DNA of 64,000 bases from NCBI GenBank assembly GCA_004335835.1, contig RWJK01001203.1, positions 53,228 to 117,227 of the forward strand, given 5' to 3'. Positions 10,022-22,580 of the stretch are shown here, piece by piece. Each line of letters starts with the position of its first letter. The stretch's first letter is position 1. The notes under the pieces were generated by a model. The model made no database searches, had not been told where the DNA came from, and was given only the letters and a program-made list of their open reading frames with translations. The position numbers and the translations under genes were made by a program. Source of the stretch: Scenedesmus sp. ARA3. Lineage: Eukaryota; Chlorophyta; Chlorophyceae; Sphaeropleales; Scenedesmaceae.

Positions 10022-12279
10022 CTACAGGCGCCTAAGCTGCGCTGCTGCCGCTGCAAACCACGGCTGCTGTCCCTCATCTGCCGTCATCAACCCCTTAGCT
10101 GTTGCCAGCTGCAGCAACTCGCCAGCGTTTGGCGCAGGCACTCGCTGACGGCCCTTGCTGCTGCAGTGTTGTCGTGCTGCAGCGCGAGCAGCAGCAGCTC
10201 CACTGCATGCTGCGGCTCCAGCTGCTGCAGCGCTGGCAGCCAACACAGTGCCTCAGCCACCTGCATGTCCCCCAAACTCTCGTGACTGCCACCCATCCCA
10301 ATGGCTGTTTGCAGCAAGCAAAGTGCTGCTGGGGTGTCCAGCACCTGGCGAAGTACGTCCAGCGTGGTGCGGCAGCACTGCTCCGCTGCATTCGACAGCA
10401 GCGCCAGAAGGGAAGCACTGCCCAGCAAGTCAAACCACCGCTGCTGCTGCTCCTGCTGCTGCTGCTCCTGCTGCTGCTGCTGCTGCTGCTGCTCTTGATC
10501 TGGCACCGCTGCTGCTGAGCGTCGCTGCTCCTGGTCCCCCTGCCACCACTCAAACCAGTGCAGCAGCTCAGCGGCTGTGGCGCACTGCTGCCGCTCCACA
10601 GCACCCTTGAACAGCTCCGCCATTGCTGCCGCATCTAGCTGCTCAGCTGCAGCCATGCGGCACAATGCCGCCACTGCAGCTGTGTTGTCCTGCTGCACTG
10701 CTGACTGCAGCAGGTCAAACAGCTGGCCGCTGGCGATGGCTGCTTTCCGGAACTTGCTGGCTAGCACTTCAGCTGCCTCTGCATGGCCTAGCTGCAGCGC
10801 TGCTGCCAGCAGCTCTGCTGCTTGCGCTGCATTGACCTGCCGCACTGCATTCAGCCTGCACAACGCATGCACAGCGCTGCTGCTGTTGCACTGCACAGCG
10901 CTACACAGCCAGCCCAGCAGTGCCTCGCCAGCCACTGGGGTTTTGCTGTAGGTCTTAGCCAGCACATGCAGCGGACTGCTGGCTCTGCCCTGCTTGCTAG
11001 ACCCTGCCCGCTTGAGCTGCGTAGACTGCAGAGCACCCTTCTGCTTGCTGCAGCTCGCAGCCGCCACTTGCGTCACAGCAACTGCCAGCACGCCTGTCAC
11101 CTGCTCAGCGCTGAGCCGCTTTGCTGGCCTGAACCTGCACAGCTGCTCCGTTATCATGACGCTGTGCCCTGCTGTGGCCAGCAGCAGCTCTGCCACTGCC
11201 TCAGGCATTGAGTGCAGGCGCTTGGCTTCGTCCAGCTTGAAGAGCCACTCTGCTGCGCCATTGGCACGCCCCTTGGCTGCTGCAACAAGCAGCTCGCATA
11301 TGTGCGCTGTGGTGAGCGCCCTGCTGCTGCCGTTGAGCATGCAAATCACCTGGTCCTCCCTGCCGCTGCTGAGGTGCTGCTTTGCAGCAGCTGTCAGCGC
11401 ATCACCCCAGAGGGCCATGTTTGGCACATCTGGCCTGTACCCAAAATGGTCCTCGCCTTCGTCCAGCAAATGCTGCAGCTTATGCACCTCCCAGTAAGAC
11501 GTCTCATGTATGACTGCCACCACTAGCAGCTCCTGAGCAGCTGCCGCCGGCAGCTGACGCAGCAGTGCGCGCTGCTGCTGCTGCCACTGCTGGTACGGCT
11601 GCCACTGCTCTGCCGGCTGCCGCACTGTCTTGTCGCTGAGCAGGGACAGGAAGCCCCGTGCTGTGCCTGTGCTGAGGGCTACATGCAGCACAGTCACAAG
11701 CTCATCCTCACTAGGCTGCTCCTGGCACATGCGCTGCGTGAGGTTGCTGCTGCTGGGAGGCTGCAGAAGGTCGAGCTCTGCTACCAGTGCTACTTCTGCT
11801 AGAGCAGTCATGCCAGGTAGTGGTTTGACCAGCCTCCTGCAAGCCACCAGCCACTGCTTAATGCAGTGGCCGCTGCGTGCTGCTGCACCCAGCTGCTGCC
11901 ATGTGGGCAGCACCCCTGCCTCGACCAGAGCAGCTGTGCACTCCTTTGGGACATGCCGCATGCTCAGCAGCTGCTGCATGGCGTCTGACCCTACAGCTGC
12001 TGGTGTGCCAGTGCGAAGGAGCCAGCGCAGTGAGTTCAAGGCCTTGGTAAAATCATCCTCGTAATCCATCATATGCAGCCATACAGATGACTGGGGTGCC
12101 AACACACATGACTTGAGTGCTGCCAGCAGCAGCTGCTGGAAGTTCTGGCGTACTACTGATGTGCAGCGGCTCTTGACCAGCTTGCTGCTTGCACCCAGCG
12201 ACAACAGCGTGCGAAGATCACAGCAATGTGCCAAAACAACGTCAACAACCTCACTGTAGTCAGCCATGCCTGTTGCCAT
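10022..12279 (-). CDS. F-box-like helical-repeat protein, array member 4 (3' frame break)
   Basis: This is the paralogue of member 3 and is intron-less. The likely start is the ATG at 12279 (MATGMADYSEVV) or at 12267 (MADYSEVV, which aligns with member 3). It has the same F-box-like start and the same paired-helix repeats, with a poly-Gln segment from the CTG tract near 10441-10495. The main frame stops at 10087 after SECLRQ. In a shifted frame, 10022-10135 encodes the tail conserved in member 3 (NAGELLQLATAKGLM, ending AAAAAQLRRL). One net 1-nt shift near 10130 therefore separates body and tail. Losing about 40 terminal residues may not abolish function, so I keep it as a CDS. A sequencing slip is equally possible. 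Confidence 0.7.
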
Positions 12280-14083
12280 TGTCTGCAGTGTGTACCAGAT
12301 CCGACGAACATGCCAGGCATAAGGAGCGACGGAAATGTGCATCGTGCATTTCGCTGTGTAGTTGTTGTCGTGCGTTGTTGGACGGATGAAAATTCTGGTC
12401 ACTTTTTGAATTGTGTCAGACCAGTGCCCCTTGCACTTCACGCTGTTCTTTGACTCTGCCGTGCAGAAGCCGAGACATCCTTTCCTTGTTATGTTTCAGC
12501 ACTCACATCTCAGGGCGGAGGCACACACACCACTCTAGACGGAAGACCGAAGCCCTGGCGCACATGCTGGCTTCAGGTGCCTGCCGTACTGGCACCTGGC
12601 GCAGCCTGGCAACTGTGAACAAATCATTGCCGCACTCCAACAAACTATCTGGGGATGCAACGCTGCATGGGGTTTGGCGCAGCCGGCTACTCCTTGCATG
12701 CAGAGTGCCATGTAGCTCGTAGTATACTAGGACCGCTTGAGGCAAGTGCTGACTGGCCAGCAGTGCCCAAACAATGCACAGCTTGCTGGCACGTGGTGTT
12801 CAGATAACACCAGGTTAATGTGTTTACATTGCACAACGCATGGCACCATAAAAGCACCGGTTGACCGTCGGATGGCCAGCACATGTTGAACTTCATGATG
12901 TGACATCATGATGGTCTGTCAGAGAGCATCAGTGGCGGGAAGTCCTGCTTGACATCAGGGTGAATAACAGCATTACATCCTGAATCAAAATGCAACCTCT
13001 GACATCCAAACCATCGTGCCATCAGGGCATGATCTCACGATGAGATCCTGTCACTGAAGTTCAGCACCAGCAGCAACAGTTCGGCAAGCTAAGTGACACA
13101 GTGCTGTGTCGCTCAGCCCCATCGACTAGCAGGGCAAACAGCAAAACCCTGCGCAACTCTGCGCACACATGTGACTTTCAGCTGATGTAAGGCCATCAAC
13201 GAGCACTGTATATGCGAGGTCGGGCAACATGCCAGTGCATTCTCACAATCCAGCAGTCGTCACAACGGTTGTCAAACACACACCCACCCACCCCAGCTCA
13301 AAAGCACTGAGCTGTTTTGTAGGCAGAGCAAAGCTACCTGAATACTCTATGGCCGCATGGGACTGCGTACCGGCTAAGTCACTGCCACACCAGCTGCAGC
13401 TGTTGTCCACGCAGCACGCGCACATCAGCAGCAGCGCTGCACACCTGCCAGGCAGCTGCTGGCAGCAACAGCGCAGCAGCTTGCTGCTGCCAGCCTCGCA
13501 TACACACGAGGCTGTTGCAGCAGCGCCACCACGCAGCCTGGACTTGGCACCAGCAATCAACAAACCGGGCACACCGCATCAAACGCGCAGCTGGGCAAGC
13601 ACAGTGCTGCACGCCCGAAACAATGGCAGGAGCAGTAGTTGCTTAAACTTGGCCAACAGCAGCCGAGCCGACGCACAGCATGCACAAGGCCGCACACATA
13701 TCAGCAGCGCTAAACGCAGCTGAGCACAAGTGGTTGAGCGAGGCAGCACAGGACCCACACTAAGGACTGATCCCAACACCCACGCTGGCACTGCTTCAAC
13801 GAGAGACGCTGGCACCGATTCGACGAGATACAGCTGGCATCGCAGTGAACAAATCAGCTCTCCCACGCCAAACCGTGCAGCTGTGTGCATGCATCAGTCA
13901 GTCCTCTTTGGCCCTGTAGCCGCCGCCCACGCCACCCCCGAGCACACTCAGCTCGAGCGAGCTGCCAAACATGCTGCTGCCGCCGCGCGCAAACGCGCCC
14001 GCGCTGAAGCCCCTGCCCGCTGCACTTCCCGCTGCCTCAATTGGCGCAAAGCGCGGCATCAAGTCCCATGCGGCCTCCGCGAT
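12280..14083. other. 1.8-kb spacer without supportable gene
   Basis: This stretch separates the F-box-like array from the membrane-protein gene. Its member-4 end holds TTTGAATTGTGTCAGA near 12402-12420, similar to the upstream motif of member 2. A short dyad (CATGATG-TGA-CATCATG) sits at about 12894-12910. A 164-codon plus-strand frame at 13229-13723 has biased Ser/Ala/His composition and no recognisable motif, so I do not call it. Confidence 0.4.
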
Positions 14084-17000
14084 TCAATCAGTCTTCGCGC
14101 GTCCATACAGCAGCGTGTCCTGCTTGAAGCGCATCGCCACCATGCAATAGGTGCCCGCAAAAGTGAACCAGATGAGGATGAGAGCCACTGCGTAGCCTGT
14201 GGCCTTGTTGGCAAAGGACTTGCTGAAGGCTGCCTCTGAGGGCGCGTTGCTGCCGGCCAGGTCGGCACCTGTTGGTGCAAGCAACAGCAGCAGCAGTCGA
14301 TGCGGCGCATTAGACACCGCTCACTCAACCAAGAGTCTTGCAGCACATGCGAGTTACCGTGAACAGCATGCAGCTCCCTTAAATTCGCCAGCAACTGTGC
14401 TAGCACCCTGCTCCTATGCTGACCTGTCAATTTGACCTCGCACGCAGCTGCAGTCGCACAAGTGGAGACACACTTGCTGCCAGCACGCAGACACACACCG
14501 GCAAGCCTGGCTTGCACAATTCAAATGCTCAGCAGCAGCCTGTGTGCTCACGTGAGCGCTGCCGCAGCACCGTCCTGTGCTCACAGATGCATGCAACCAT
14601 ACAACCCTGGCAAACGTCAAAGTGCCTCAGTGGCAGCCTGTGTGCTCACCTGAGCGCTGCAGCAGCACCCTGCTGTGCTCACAGATGCATGCAACGATAC
14701 AACCCTGGCAAATGTCAATGGCAAACGTCAAAGTGCCTCAGCAGCAGCCTGTTCACCCACTTGAGCGCTGCAGCAGCACCCTCCTGCTGACCTCCTTCCA
14801 GCCCATCAGGTCGGAGGCCTGCCCAGAAGACACAGGCACGTCACCCAGCAGAGACACCTGCGACAGCAGCACACAGCATGCACAGCAAGATGTCAGTGTT
14901 GCATGGCAGCATGTAGCAGGCATGCCCAAAGGACACAGTCACTTCAACCAGCAGAGACACCTGCGACAGCAGCACACAGCATGCACAGGACGATGGTGAG
15001 AACACTACAGCAGCAGGTAAGATACCTGGCCAGAAGACACCGGCACAAAAGGCAGCAGCACCTTTTGCAACAGCAGCACCCAGCATGCACGAAACAAACG
15101 TAAGAGCGCCAGTGCCCGCCAATGCCCGGCCGCATGTAACTGCCGGGCGCACCGCTCAGCGGAGACACCTGCGCAGCAACGCGCGCCATGCAAACAGCCA
15201 TGTGCGAGCGTTGTTGCACAGCTGCACCCAGAATGCACAACATAATGTAACACGATGTCACACCCCATCCCGCAGCTCGGAAAACTTGCACAATCATTCA
15301 GAATTGCCCCAGTGTCTATATCGTCCAGCTGCAAAATGTCGCCCTGCAAGCCGCAGCCCACCTGGTACAGCACGTCGTCCCCAAATACCTCCTTGAGCTG
15401 CCCTGCAAAGCCTCCTAGCAGCCCCACCAGCGCCGCCTCTGCTGCTGCCAGCGCCTGAGAGCCAGCGGGGTGCAGCGCTGCCAGGCCCTGCAGGCCCACA
15501 AAGGTGCTCTCATACACCACCATGTCCTGCAAGCCACAAGCAGGCAGGCGTTTGTTTATTTTGGATTGTCGTCTTGATCGTGAAATAGGTGTGATACTGT
15601 CATGAACGACAGGCATGCACTGTTGCAAGCAGCGCAACGAACTGCCCTGCCTACGGCTGCTGTCGGCAGCACACAGCGATATGTACTGCGCAGCGATGCC
15701 CCCTGCACCGCACGCAGTGTCACACACCCAGCCACATCAGCCAGCAGCACACGGTACCTGATCCTCCTCTTGCTGCTGCTGCATCCTCAGCACGTCCAGC
15801 TCCTGCTGACTGGCCCCCTGCAGTCCTGCAAGCTCGATGCCAAACAGCCGAGCAGCAGGGTGTGCCAAGTCCAGAGGTGCATCCACGCCAGGCAGTGCCA
15901 GGCTTCCTGCAAGCCCCGCCTTGCTGCTGCTGCGCTGCTGCTGCTGGTGCAGCTTGCCGCCGCAGCGGTGTGCAGCAGTTGAGAGGTGGCCTGCCATGCA
16001 CGTGGCTGCGTGGCAGCCCTGCAGGACATGCAGAACACAGAGCAGCAGCGCAAAGCGATAATGCTTGTCAGAATCAAACATGGCATGTCTGGCGCTGTGG
16101 TACATGGTGATCCTGCTGAGACCATTGTACACATACATCAGATGCAGAGCACAACTGTTTATGTCCAAAAGGCCTGCTGCCATGCTGGCTGCTGCAACAA
16201 CAGCCACACTGCCCACGCCCTCACGCCTCCTTGTGCTGCCTGGAAATGGCCCACACGACTTGTACGGCACTACAATGCTTCGCACAAATTGCAGTCAAGT
16301 TAAGCAGCGCACCTTGAGCGCAGAGTGGTCCAGCACTTTGACTGCCAGGTCTGGGTTTGCAGAAGCAATGTCGCTGGTGGCCTGCAGCATGCTGCCTGCA
16401 GTGGCTGGCTTGCTGCTGTCTGCAACATCCAGCCTCACTGTGTGGCCGCTGCCAAACGACTCCAGCAGCTGCTGCACACTGCTGGATTCTGCAGGAGAAG
16501 CATGCCACAGGCAGCGGCACAAGTGAAGCGTTGATGTGCTGCATGTGCATCCTAAGCCAGCCATTGCAGGGCAGAACAACTCCCTAGCACATCAGCTGCC
16601 GTGTGCTGGCATTATTTTATGCAAAGTACTTGCACAAAAGCATCGGTTCAGGTGCAGAGATAGTGATCCAAACATCATGCAAGAGCAGGTGTGGATTGCA
16701 GCAGTACATCCAGTAGGCTGCTCATGCATGTTGCGCACCTGGGGCCAGCCCAGCGATGTTCAGCAGCAAAACGGCCTTTGGCTTGTTGAAGACATTGTGC
16801 TGCACGATGCCTTCGACCTGCAGCGCCAGACAGGCAGAGGATAACTGAGGTGAGCTTGCTGCCCTGTACTCGCGCCCAAACCCCGCCTGCTGAAGCTTGC
16901 AGCGGGCCTGACCTGCTTAGCAGTATCGGCTGAGAGTTTGTAAGGAGGAACTAGTGCAGTGGCTGCACACAGAGCTCCTGCACTGGCTGCCTGCGTGACC

Positions 17001-17125
17001 GAGCTGGGCGTAGCTTGCTGCTGCAGAATCTTGCTGGACGGATCGTGCAGCAATACTGTTCCAGCTTCAACGTTTGCATCGATATATGCCACGATCAACG
17101 TGATCGCAAGAACTCCCCTCATCAT
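14084..17125 (-). CDS. Type I membrane protein, DUF7794-like
   Basis: A seven-exon model is phase-consistent: 16913-17125, 16739-16817, 16313-16488, 15758-16018, 15362-15526, 14761-14857 and 14084-14268, giving 391 residues. The start is CCACC-ATG at 17125, a signal-peptide-like segment (MMRGVLAITLIVAYIDANVE). Exon 2 carries HNVFNKPKAVLLLNIAGLAP. I recall a comparable segment in plant predicted ER type I membrane proteins (DUF7794), together with a single C-terminal helix (ALILIWFTFAGTYCMVAMRF) and a short tail FKQDTLLYGRAKTD. Most of the protein is therefore lumenal. A Gln-rich patch in exon 4 is lineage-specific. The 3' ends of exons 5 and 6 are the least certain: exon 5 could extend about 60-80 nt past 15362. 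The family function is not established. Intronic partial exon copies surround exon 6. Confidence 0.65.
14519..15200 (-). repeat. Splice-junction echo array around exon 6 of the DUF7794-like gene
   Basis: Two sets of tandem partial copies are seen. At about 14535-14800 there are three copies of a segment containing the exon-6 donor side (CTGCAGCGCTCA followed by a GT), offset about 98 and 111 bp. At about 14851-15175 there are copies of the exon-6 acceptor and its first codons (CGCAG|GTGTCTCTGCTGG): one 103 bp upstream, and looser copies near 15030 and 15160. The copies are truncated, so using them would add or shift sequence. Confidence 0.6.
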
Positions 17126-17720
17126 GGTGGCATGAACGTGCACACACCGACGCAACACAGGAAGCTACAGTGATCTGATGTCTACCGTGAAGAAATCGCT
17201 TCGCTGGTGCTGTATCTGCTGATCTGCATAAGAAGGCTCGTGCAGTTGGGGTCATACACAACCCTAGTGGTTGAGACCAGGGTGCGTGAGGAGGTCAAAG
17301 CGGTGTTACCGGCGAGCATTTGCTGGCAGTGACATGCCGCCCTCTTTTGTTTAGCAGCACAAGCTTTGGTGGTGTTACACAGCAGCGGCTGCTCCATTCC
17401 AACCTCTCATTGTCCAGGGTAACTGTTATCCCAGTGACTGCCAATGATCACAGGTGGGAGACCACACAGTTTTCACCTCTGGCAGCCTAGGCGACCCAGC
17501 AATGCTTGTACTTGGTTTGAAGACGATATTGATCAAAACACAGCATGCTTAAAGGCCCCGATGCCACAGGCATCGCCAACTTGGCGGCTCCTTGAAGGAG
17601 CCGCAGTGCATGCCTCCTGCCAAAAGCACTGAACAGTTCAGTCTGAACTCTTTTCAAAGACAATCTGCCGCGATCCCGCAGCCAACTAGCATCAAAGGTC
17701 GTGCAGTTCTGGCTTGCAAC
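17126..17720. other. Spacer between the DUF7794-like gene and MYND copy A
   Basis: This stretch holds the upstream region of the membrane-protein gene and the 3' flank of MYND copy A. TTACA near 17364 could be a TGTAA signal for copy A, but it lies about 350 nt from the stop. I see no gene. Confidence 0.35.
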
Positions 17721-20700
17721 TCATTTGCCATCTTCGTGCTGCTGCTGCTGCTGCTGCTCCGCGGCCGCTGCGGCTATGCGCTTGCACACCCGCCTGTGCA
17801 GCTGGTTGGTCCAGCTGGCTGTCAGGCACTCCCTGCTGCAGAACCTGGCAGCCCTGCAGCCGCTGCACACGCAGCCCTTGCCGCCTACCAGAGCCAGCTC
17901 ACTCACCCTGGCCAGGCTGCTGCAGGCGGGGTTGCAGCACCACAGCGGCTGCGGCAGCTGCACGATCACTGCAGAGCCCACCTGCTGCAGCTGCTGCGCC
18001 AGTTCTAGGCTCATCACCTGCTGCACTAGGCCATGCATGCCAGCAGCGCTCGTTGATGGTGCCTCGTCTCCGCTTCCATCTTCACACCCGTCTTCAGACC
18101 CGTCTTCCTCTTCGTCTTCACACTCATCTTCATACTCGTCTTCCGCATCGCCTGTCATCCCAGACACGTCAGCACCCTCCTCCTCCTCACCATCATTGTC
18201 ATCATCATCATCCTCATCATCATCATCCTCATCATCTTCCAAATCGCTGTCAGTCACCAGCCCGTGCTGCCGCACATGGCGCACACCAATCTGAAACAGC
18301 GACTCCAACTGCTGCTCCAGCTGCTGCTTCGCCTGCTCGGCAGCTGCTGCTGCGCCAGGCAGCCGCACACGCGCCAGGCCGTCTGTGAGCGCACCGATCG
18401 AGCCGAACACTGTGGCCAGCACGCACTTCACCTTTGCCTGTGAAGCCTCAGGCGTCAGGCAACCCGTAGCTGCGCTGCCAGTGCGCAGTACCAACGCCAT
18501 GTGCTCCTGGCTGCTGGCTGCAGCAGGCGCCGCATGCACTTGCGCGAGCAGCTGCCCCACCAGCGCCATGCAGCGAGCCAGCAGCACCAGCCGCTGCTGC
18601 AGCGGCAGCTGCACAGGCAGCTCCATGACCAGCTGCAGCAGCACACCGGCAAGCAGCAGTGTGAATGCCGCCATGGCTGGCGTCGCGGCTGCTGGTGCTG
18701 GTGGTGGTGCTGCGGGTTCATCTGCCGCTGCCACAGCCGCTGCTGCTGCTGCCGCTGCTGCTGGTGGTCCATCCGCTGCCGCTGCCGCTGCTGCTGCTGG
18801 TCCATCCGCCGCCGCTGCTGCTGCTGCTGCTGCTGGTGCCACTGCCAGTAGCTTGATCATGGTGGTGACCAATGCAAACAGCTCACGGGGTGCTGCTGCA
18901 GCCGCTGCAGCCATCACAGAGCGCTCTTGGCCTGCTCGGGGCCCCTGCTTATCAGCAAAGTTCAGGGCTGAGCACAGGAAGCTGATGCTGTTGTGCATGG
19001 GCCCCAGCCCACTGTCTGCTGCCAGGCGCAGCCCTGCCTCCAGAGTGCTGCAGCTGCTGGCTGGGGCCTTGCTGATTGTGCCAGCTAGCTCAGCAGCAGC
19101 AGTGCTGGCATCGCTACCGTGTACTGCCGCTGCAGCACCACAGGCAACAATGACGAGGCTGTGAGTAAAAGGTGTGGGCTGTGGAGTGTGTGCACTGACG
19201 GTGTGACACCTGTTGCATGCAGTTGTCTTGTGTGCAACACCGGTGTGTGACACCCATGCTAACATGTATGTCAGCAGCATTCAGGGTGCTCAGATTGTGA
19301 GCGTGCCTGTGCTGCATTGTGTGTAGCACCTGGGTCTGGCAGCGTCACTGGCACCTGAAGCACCTAACCAGCAGCCACAGATCTGCAACATGCACACTCA
19401 GCACAGCTGCAAGCACTGCCTGCCGCGGCTGACACATGGCAATTCAGCCGCAACACCACGCGCTGAGCTGTGCCCGGCAGCAAGGCCCCACCTGCGTCAG
19501 TCAGCAGCACCACCAGCCGCCCAAATCCACTCCGCAGCGCTGTGGCGTCTTCTGCAGCATCGCTGCTGCCGCTGCCGCCGCTGCTGCTGCTGCTGCTGCT
19601 GTTGATGCGCTGCAGCAGGTGAGGCCCCACACATGTGAGCAGCAACTCCAGCAGCAGCCTTGCTGCGTGCTGCCCTCCCATAACTGGTGACTCAATTGCT
19701 GTTGCCACAAGATCCAGCACGCGGTGTGCCAGCTGCATGTCACCAGGCTGCAGCAGCAACAGCTGTAGCAGCATTGGCAGCAGCGCCGTGTCAAGCACTG
19801 TGTCTGCGAGCATGCCACCTGACGTCGCACCTTGCAGCAGCTGCTGCAGCTGCTGCAGCAGCTGCTGCTCCGGCTGCTGCGAGGTTCTACCCCGCACAAG
19901 CTGCTGTGCTGCATGCGCTGCATGCAGCAGCAACACCATGTGTGGAGGATCAACAAGCTGCTGCTCACCCGTAGGCAGCAGCAGCGCCCTGGGCAGCAAC
20001 TCCTGCAGCAGCTGCTGATGGCAGGCAGGGACTTTGGCTGGATCTTGCTGTCGCCCAGTTGCTACTGCTCCTTGTTGCTGCTGCACATGATGCCTGTGCA
20101 GCCTGCACACCTCGACAGCTGCAGGACAAGCAGGCAACACGAGCAGACGTGTACACTCGTCAGAAGAAGGCTGCATGGCAGAGCTTTGCTGAAAAGAACC
20201 AACATCCCTGCGTTGCCCTTGTGTGCTGCCACCTGTCGAGGGCAATGTGTACCACCTAATTCTGCAAGCAACGCCTCATCATTTTACTCATGCATGTGCT
20301 CCTGTATGCTTGCGAAGGCAAGCAGCTTGCAATGCGTCATTCCAGCAGCATAGTATTCTGCAAGTTAATTGCACAACACCGGCGTACAGAGCGGCATTGC
20401 CCAGTTGGCCAGTCTTGGCCAGCGACTTGGCACTGCGCCCGCCCAACGTCCTACATCAGTGCCGCAGGGCGTGCCCAATCAAAAGGCAAGTGCTCACCTA
20501 GCCCCAGGGCCAGCAGCTTGTACAGTGCAGGCTCAGCCAGCAGCTGAATGCTCTGCTGCGGCAACCGCGTCACCTGCTGCCCCGCAATGTCTGTGCCCAG
20601 GCGCTTGGCCAGGCCCTTGACCCACAACGCTACTGACAAGCCGCTGTGCGCGTGCGCGCGCACGCCGGCGCTGCTGCTGCTGCTGCTGCTGCTGCTGTCG

Positions 20701-21672
20701 TTTGCCCGTAGGCTGCTTGCATGCATCACTGCATCCGCACGCACTATCTGCCACAGCAGCGACATCGCCGGCTTGAAGCATGCGGCAATGGTGTTTCCTG
20801 CAAGCAGCTTGCCTGGCCACGGCTTGGCCATTGCTGTATAGCAGCAAAGCAGCGACCAGCTTGAAGCGTACACGTTTGGGTATATGTGCAGGCGCTGCTG
20901 CTGTTGCAGCTGCCGCCTCTCAGGCTCAGTAGTCTGCTGCCCCACTGACTCCTGCAGCAGTGATAGCTGATGTGCTGCTGAGGTGCAGTGAGAAGCCAAG
21001 CACTGAAGCAGGCCTGCAGGACAGGTGGATGTGGCATCAGGCAGCAACAGCAGCAGCATCAGCAGCATCAACAGCAGCATGACAGTAAGCAGTAAGCTAA
21101 CATGGTTCTGCATGTCAGCGTGCACTAATGCTGCTGCTGCTGCTACTGCTGCTGCTGCTGCTGCTGCTGCTCTGCGCATGCACCATCCACAGTTTCGCAA
21201 GGAATGCACATCACGTGCTGCAACTGGCACATTATGACTGAATCATTTCACCCCTCGCCAATCTTGAACATCCTGCAAGCCCACCTGACTCTGCAAGCTG
21301 GCGCGCTATCAGCAGAGAGCTGACAGCAGCGTCCGGCCCGCCCCACTTGTCGCATGAGGCGAACAGCTCAGCTATAAAGGTGACCAGGTGGTCTGCGCTG
21401 CATCTGATGCCTTCAGAGATTCCCGGCTGGATGAGTTGCTGGAACAGCAGCGCCAGCGTGTGCTTCAGTGCCTGGCCCAGCACCTGCGCCAGCTGCTGCT
21501 GCTGCACCAGCTGCAGGACATCTGCATGCATGTCTGTGACAAGCAGCAAGCGGAAGTCCGCGAGCACTGTACCAGCCATGATACCTCCTCGGTGAGGCCC
21601 CACACCTGAGCAGGACAAGTGCTTCAGCTGCCTCAGAATGGCGTTTGGAACGGTTTCCTTGTCTGACTCCAT
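17721..21672 (-). CDS. MYND zinc-finger protein, tandem copy A
   Basis: Four exons (21285-21672, 20498-21013, 19492-20118, 17721-19129) keep phase 1 at every junction and give 979 residues. An in-frame ATG at 21696 would add eight. Exons 1-3 encode a helical, Leu/Gln-rich region without a recognised domain (for example PGKLLAGNTIAACFKPAM, conserved in all three copies). Exon 4 has a poly-Ala/Gly-Pro stretch, two Asp/Glu-rich acidic blocks and, at about residues 907-960, a MYND-type finger: WCCNPAC, then CSGCRAARFCSREC, then HRRVC. The first Cys pair is spaced C-x3-C rather than the usual C-x2-C. MYND fingers bind two Zn ions and usually mediate protein-protein contacts. No SET or other catalytic domain is seen. 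A TATATAA box at 21731-21737 favours the 21672 start. Confidence 0.82.
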
Positions 21673-21730
21673 CGCATTGGGGCGGGTCAACGCCATCAGC
21701 GGTACTTACTGCTGCTAGATTCACACAGCG

Positions 21731-21737
21731 TATATAA
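21731..21737 (-). promoter_or_regulatory. TATA-like box of MYND copy A
   Basis: TATATAA on the plus strand (TTATATA on the coding strand) lies about 60 bp upstream of the ATG at 21672 and 35 bp upstream of the alternative ATG at 21696. The spacing suits transcription starting near 21700, so the inner ATG is preferred. Confidence 0.4.
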
Positions 21738-21824
21738 CGCTTCCTTTCAATGGTTGTAAAGGGTCCGGGCATCTCATGTGTGGAGTGACAAGTGAGGTCC
21801 CCACCGCAAAACCGCGTCCCTGCA

Positions 21825-21868
21825 GTTCAAATGAAAAAGTAACAGCTAGGCAGCCGAGCCTCGACACC
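21825..21868 (-). promoter_or_regulatory. Conserved upstream block, MYND copy A
   Basis: GTTCAAAT, then GTAACAGCT, then CCGAGCCTCGACA recur in the same order upstream of all three MYND copies, about 150 bp from this start codon. They stand out against weaker flanking similarity, so they are a candidate promoter module or a well-preserved part of the duplicated unit. Confidence 0.5.
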
Positions 21869-21872
21869 TGAT

Positions 21873-22580
21873 GCTGCTTACATTTTGGTCAGACGTGTAT
21901 ACCTGTTGTTTACGGGCCTCCAGCTTGCCAGTAAAGGCAGCTGTAGTGCCATTGGCAATACCGTACAGCTCTGCGCACATTGCTGAGCTTGGATGCCAAA
22001 CGATTAGGAACGGTGGGCGTGCATGATACAGTGGGCGATCACAATCGCATGGAGGACTGCAGTAAGCCTGGTGACATGGGGACAACCGCCTCACATGTGT
22101 ATGATAGGCTGGCCATGTCTGCATGACTGCAACACCTGCACTGTAGTGTTGCTGATACGTATCCCTGCCAGCAGCACAGTTTAGAGGGTTACAACGTGCG
22201 CGCAGGTCATATTTTACAAGCGCATGCAACATAATGCGTACTCACATAGCAAGAAGGGGCCCTCAGGCCAGCATGGCTGCTTCAACTTCAATGTTGTGAT
22301 GCTGCTGCTCCTCCTTAGTATGGTATCGTGGCATTACCATCTATGTTGGGAATGCGGAACGGGAAACGCACATTGAGGCCTGATTACAGCAGGAATCCGC
22401 AGTGCATGCTCCGAGCATCAAACACACATTGAGGGCTGATTACAGCAGGACTGCGCAGTGGATTAAAGCAACAAAGCATATGTGGCTACTGGATTGCATG
22501 ATCCTTCACTCGAATGCCCACTGCTGCAGCCATCTACCATCACCAGACACCAGGCAGCGCTGGCTATGTCATTTATGGGC
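21873..22580. other. Spacer between MYND copies A and B
   Basis: Similarity to the upstream regions of copies B and C continues for about 300 bp (for example GGCAGCTGTAGTGCCA), so the tandem unit includes promoter DNA. Toward copy B, GATTACAGCAGG occurs twice (about 22382 and 22437). Each contains TTACA, a possible TGTAA poly(A) signal for copy B. I see no separate gene. Confidence 0.4.

Noticed and set aside
13229..13723. 164-codon plus-strand frame in the 1.8-kb spacer
   Set aside because: It has no recognisable domain, biased composition, no paralogue in the window and no supporting splice pattern.
18385..19164. 259-codon plus-strand frame, with similar frames at 23077-24075 and 27857-28843
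   Set aside because: All three lie opposite exon 4 of the MYND genes and recur only because that exon is duplicated. The sense strand has the finger motif and phase-consistent splicing.
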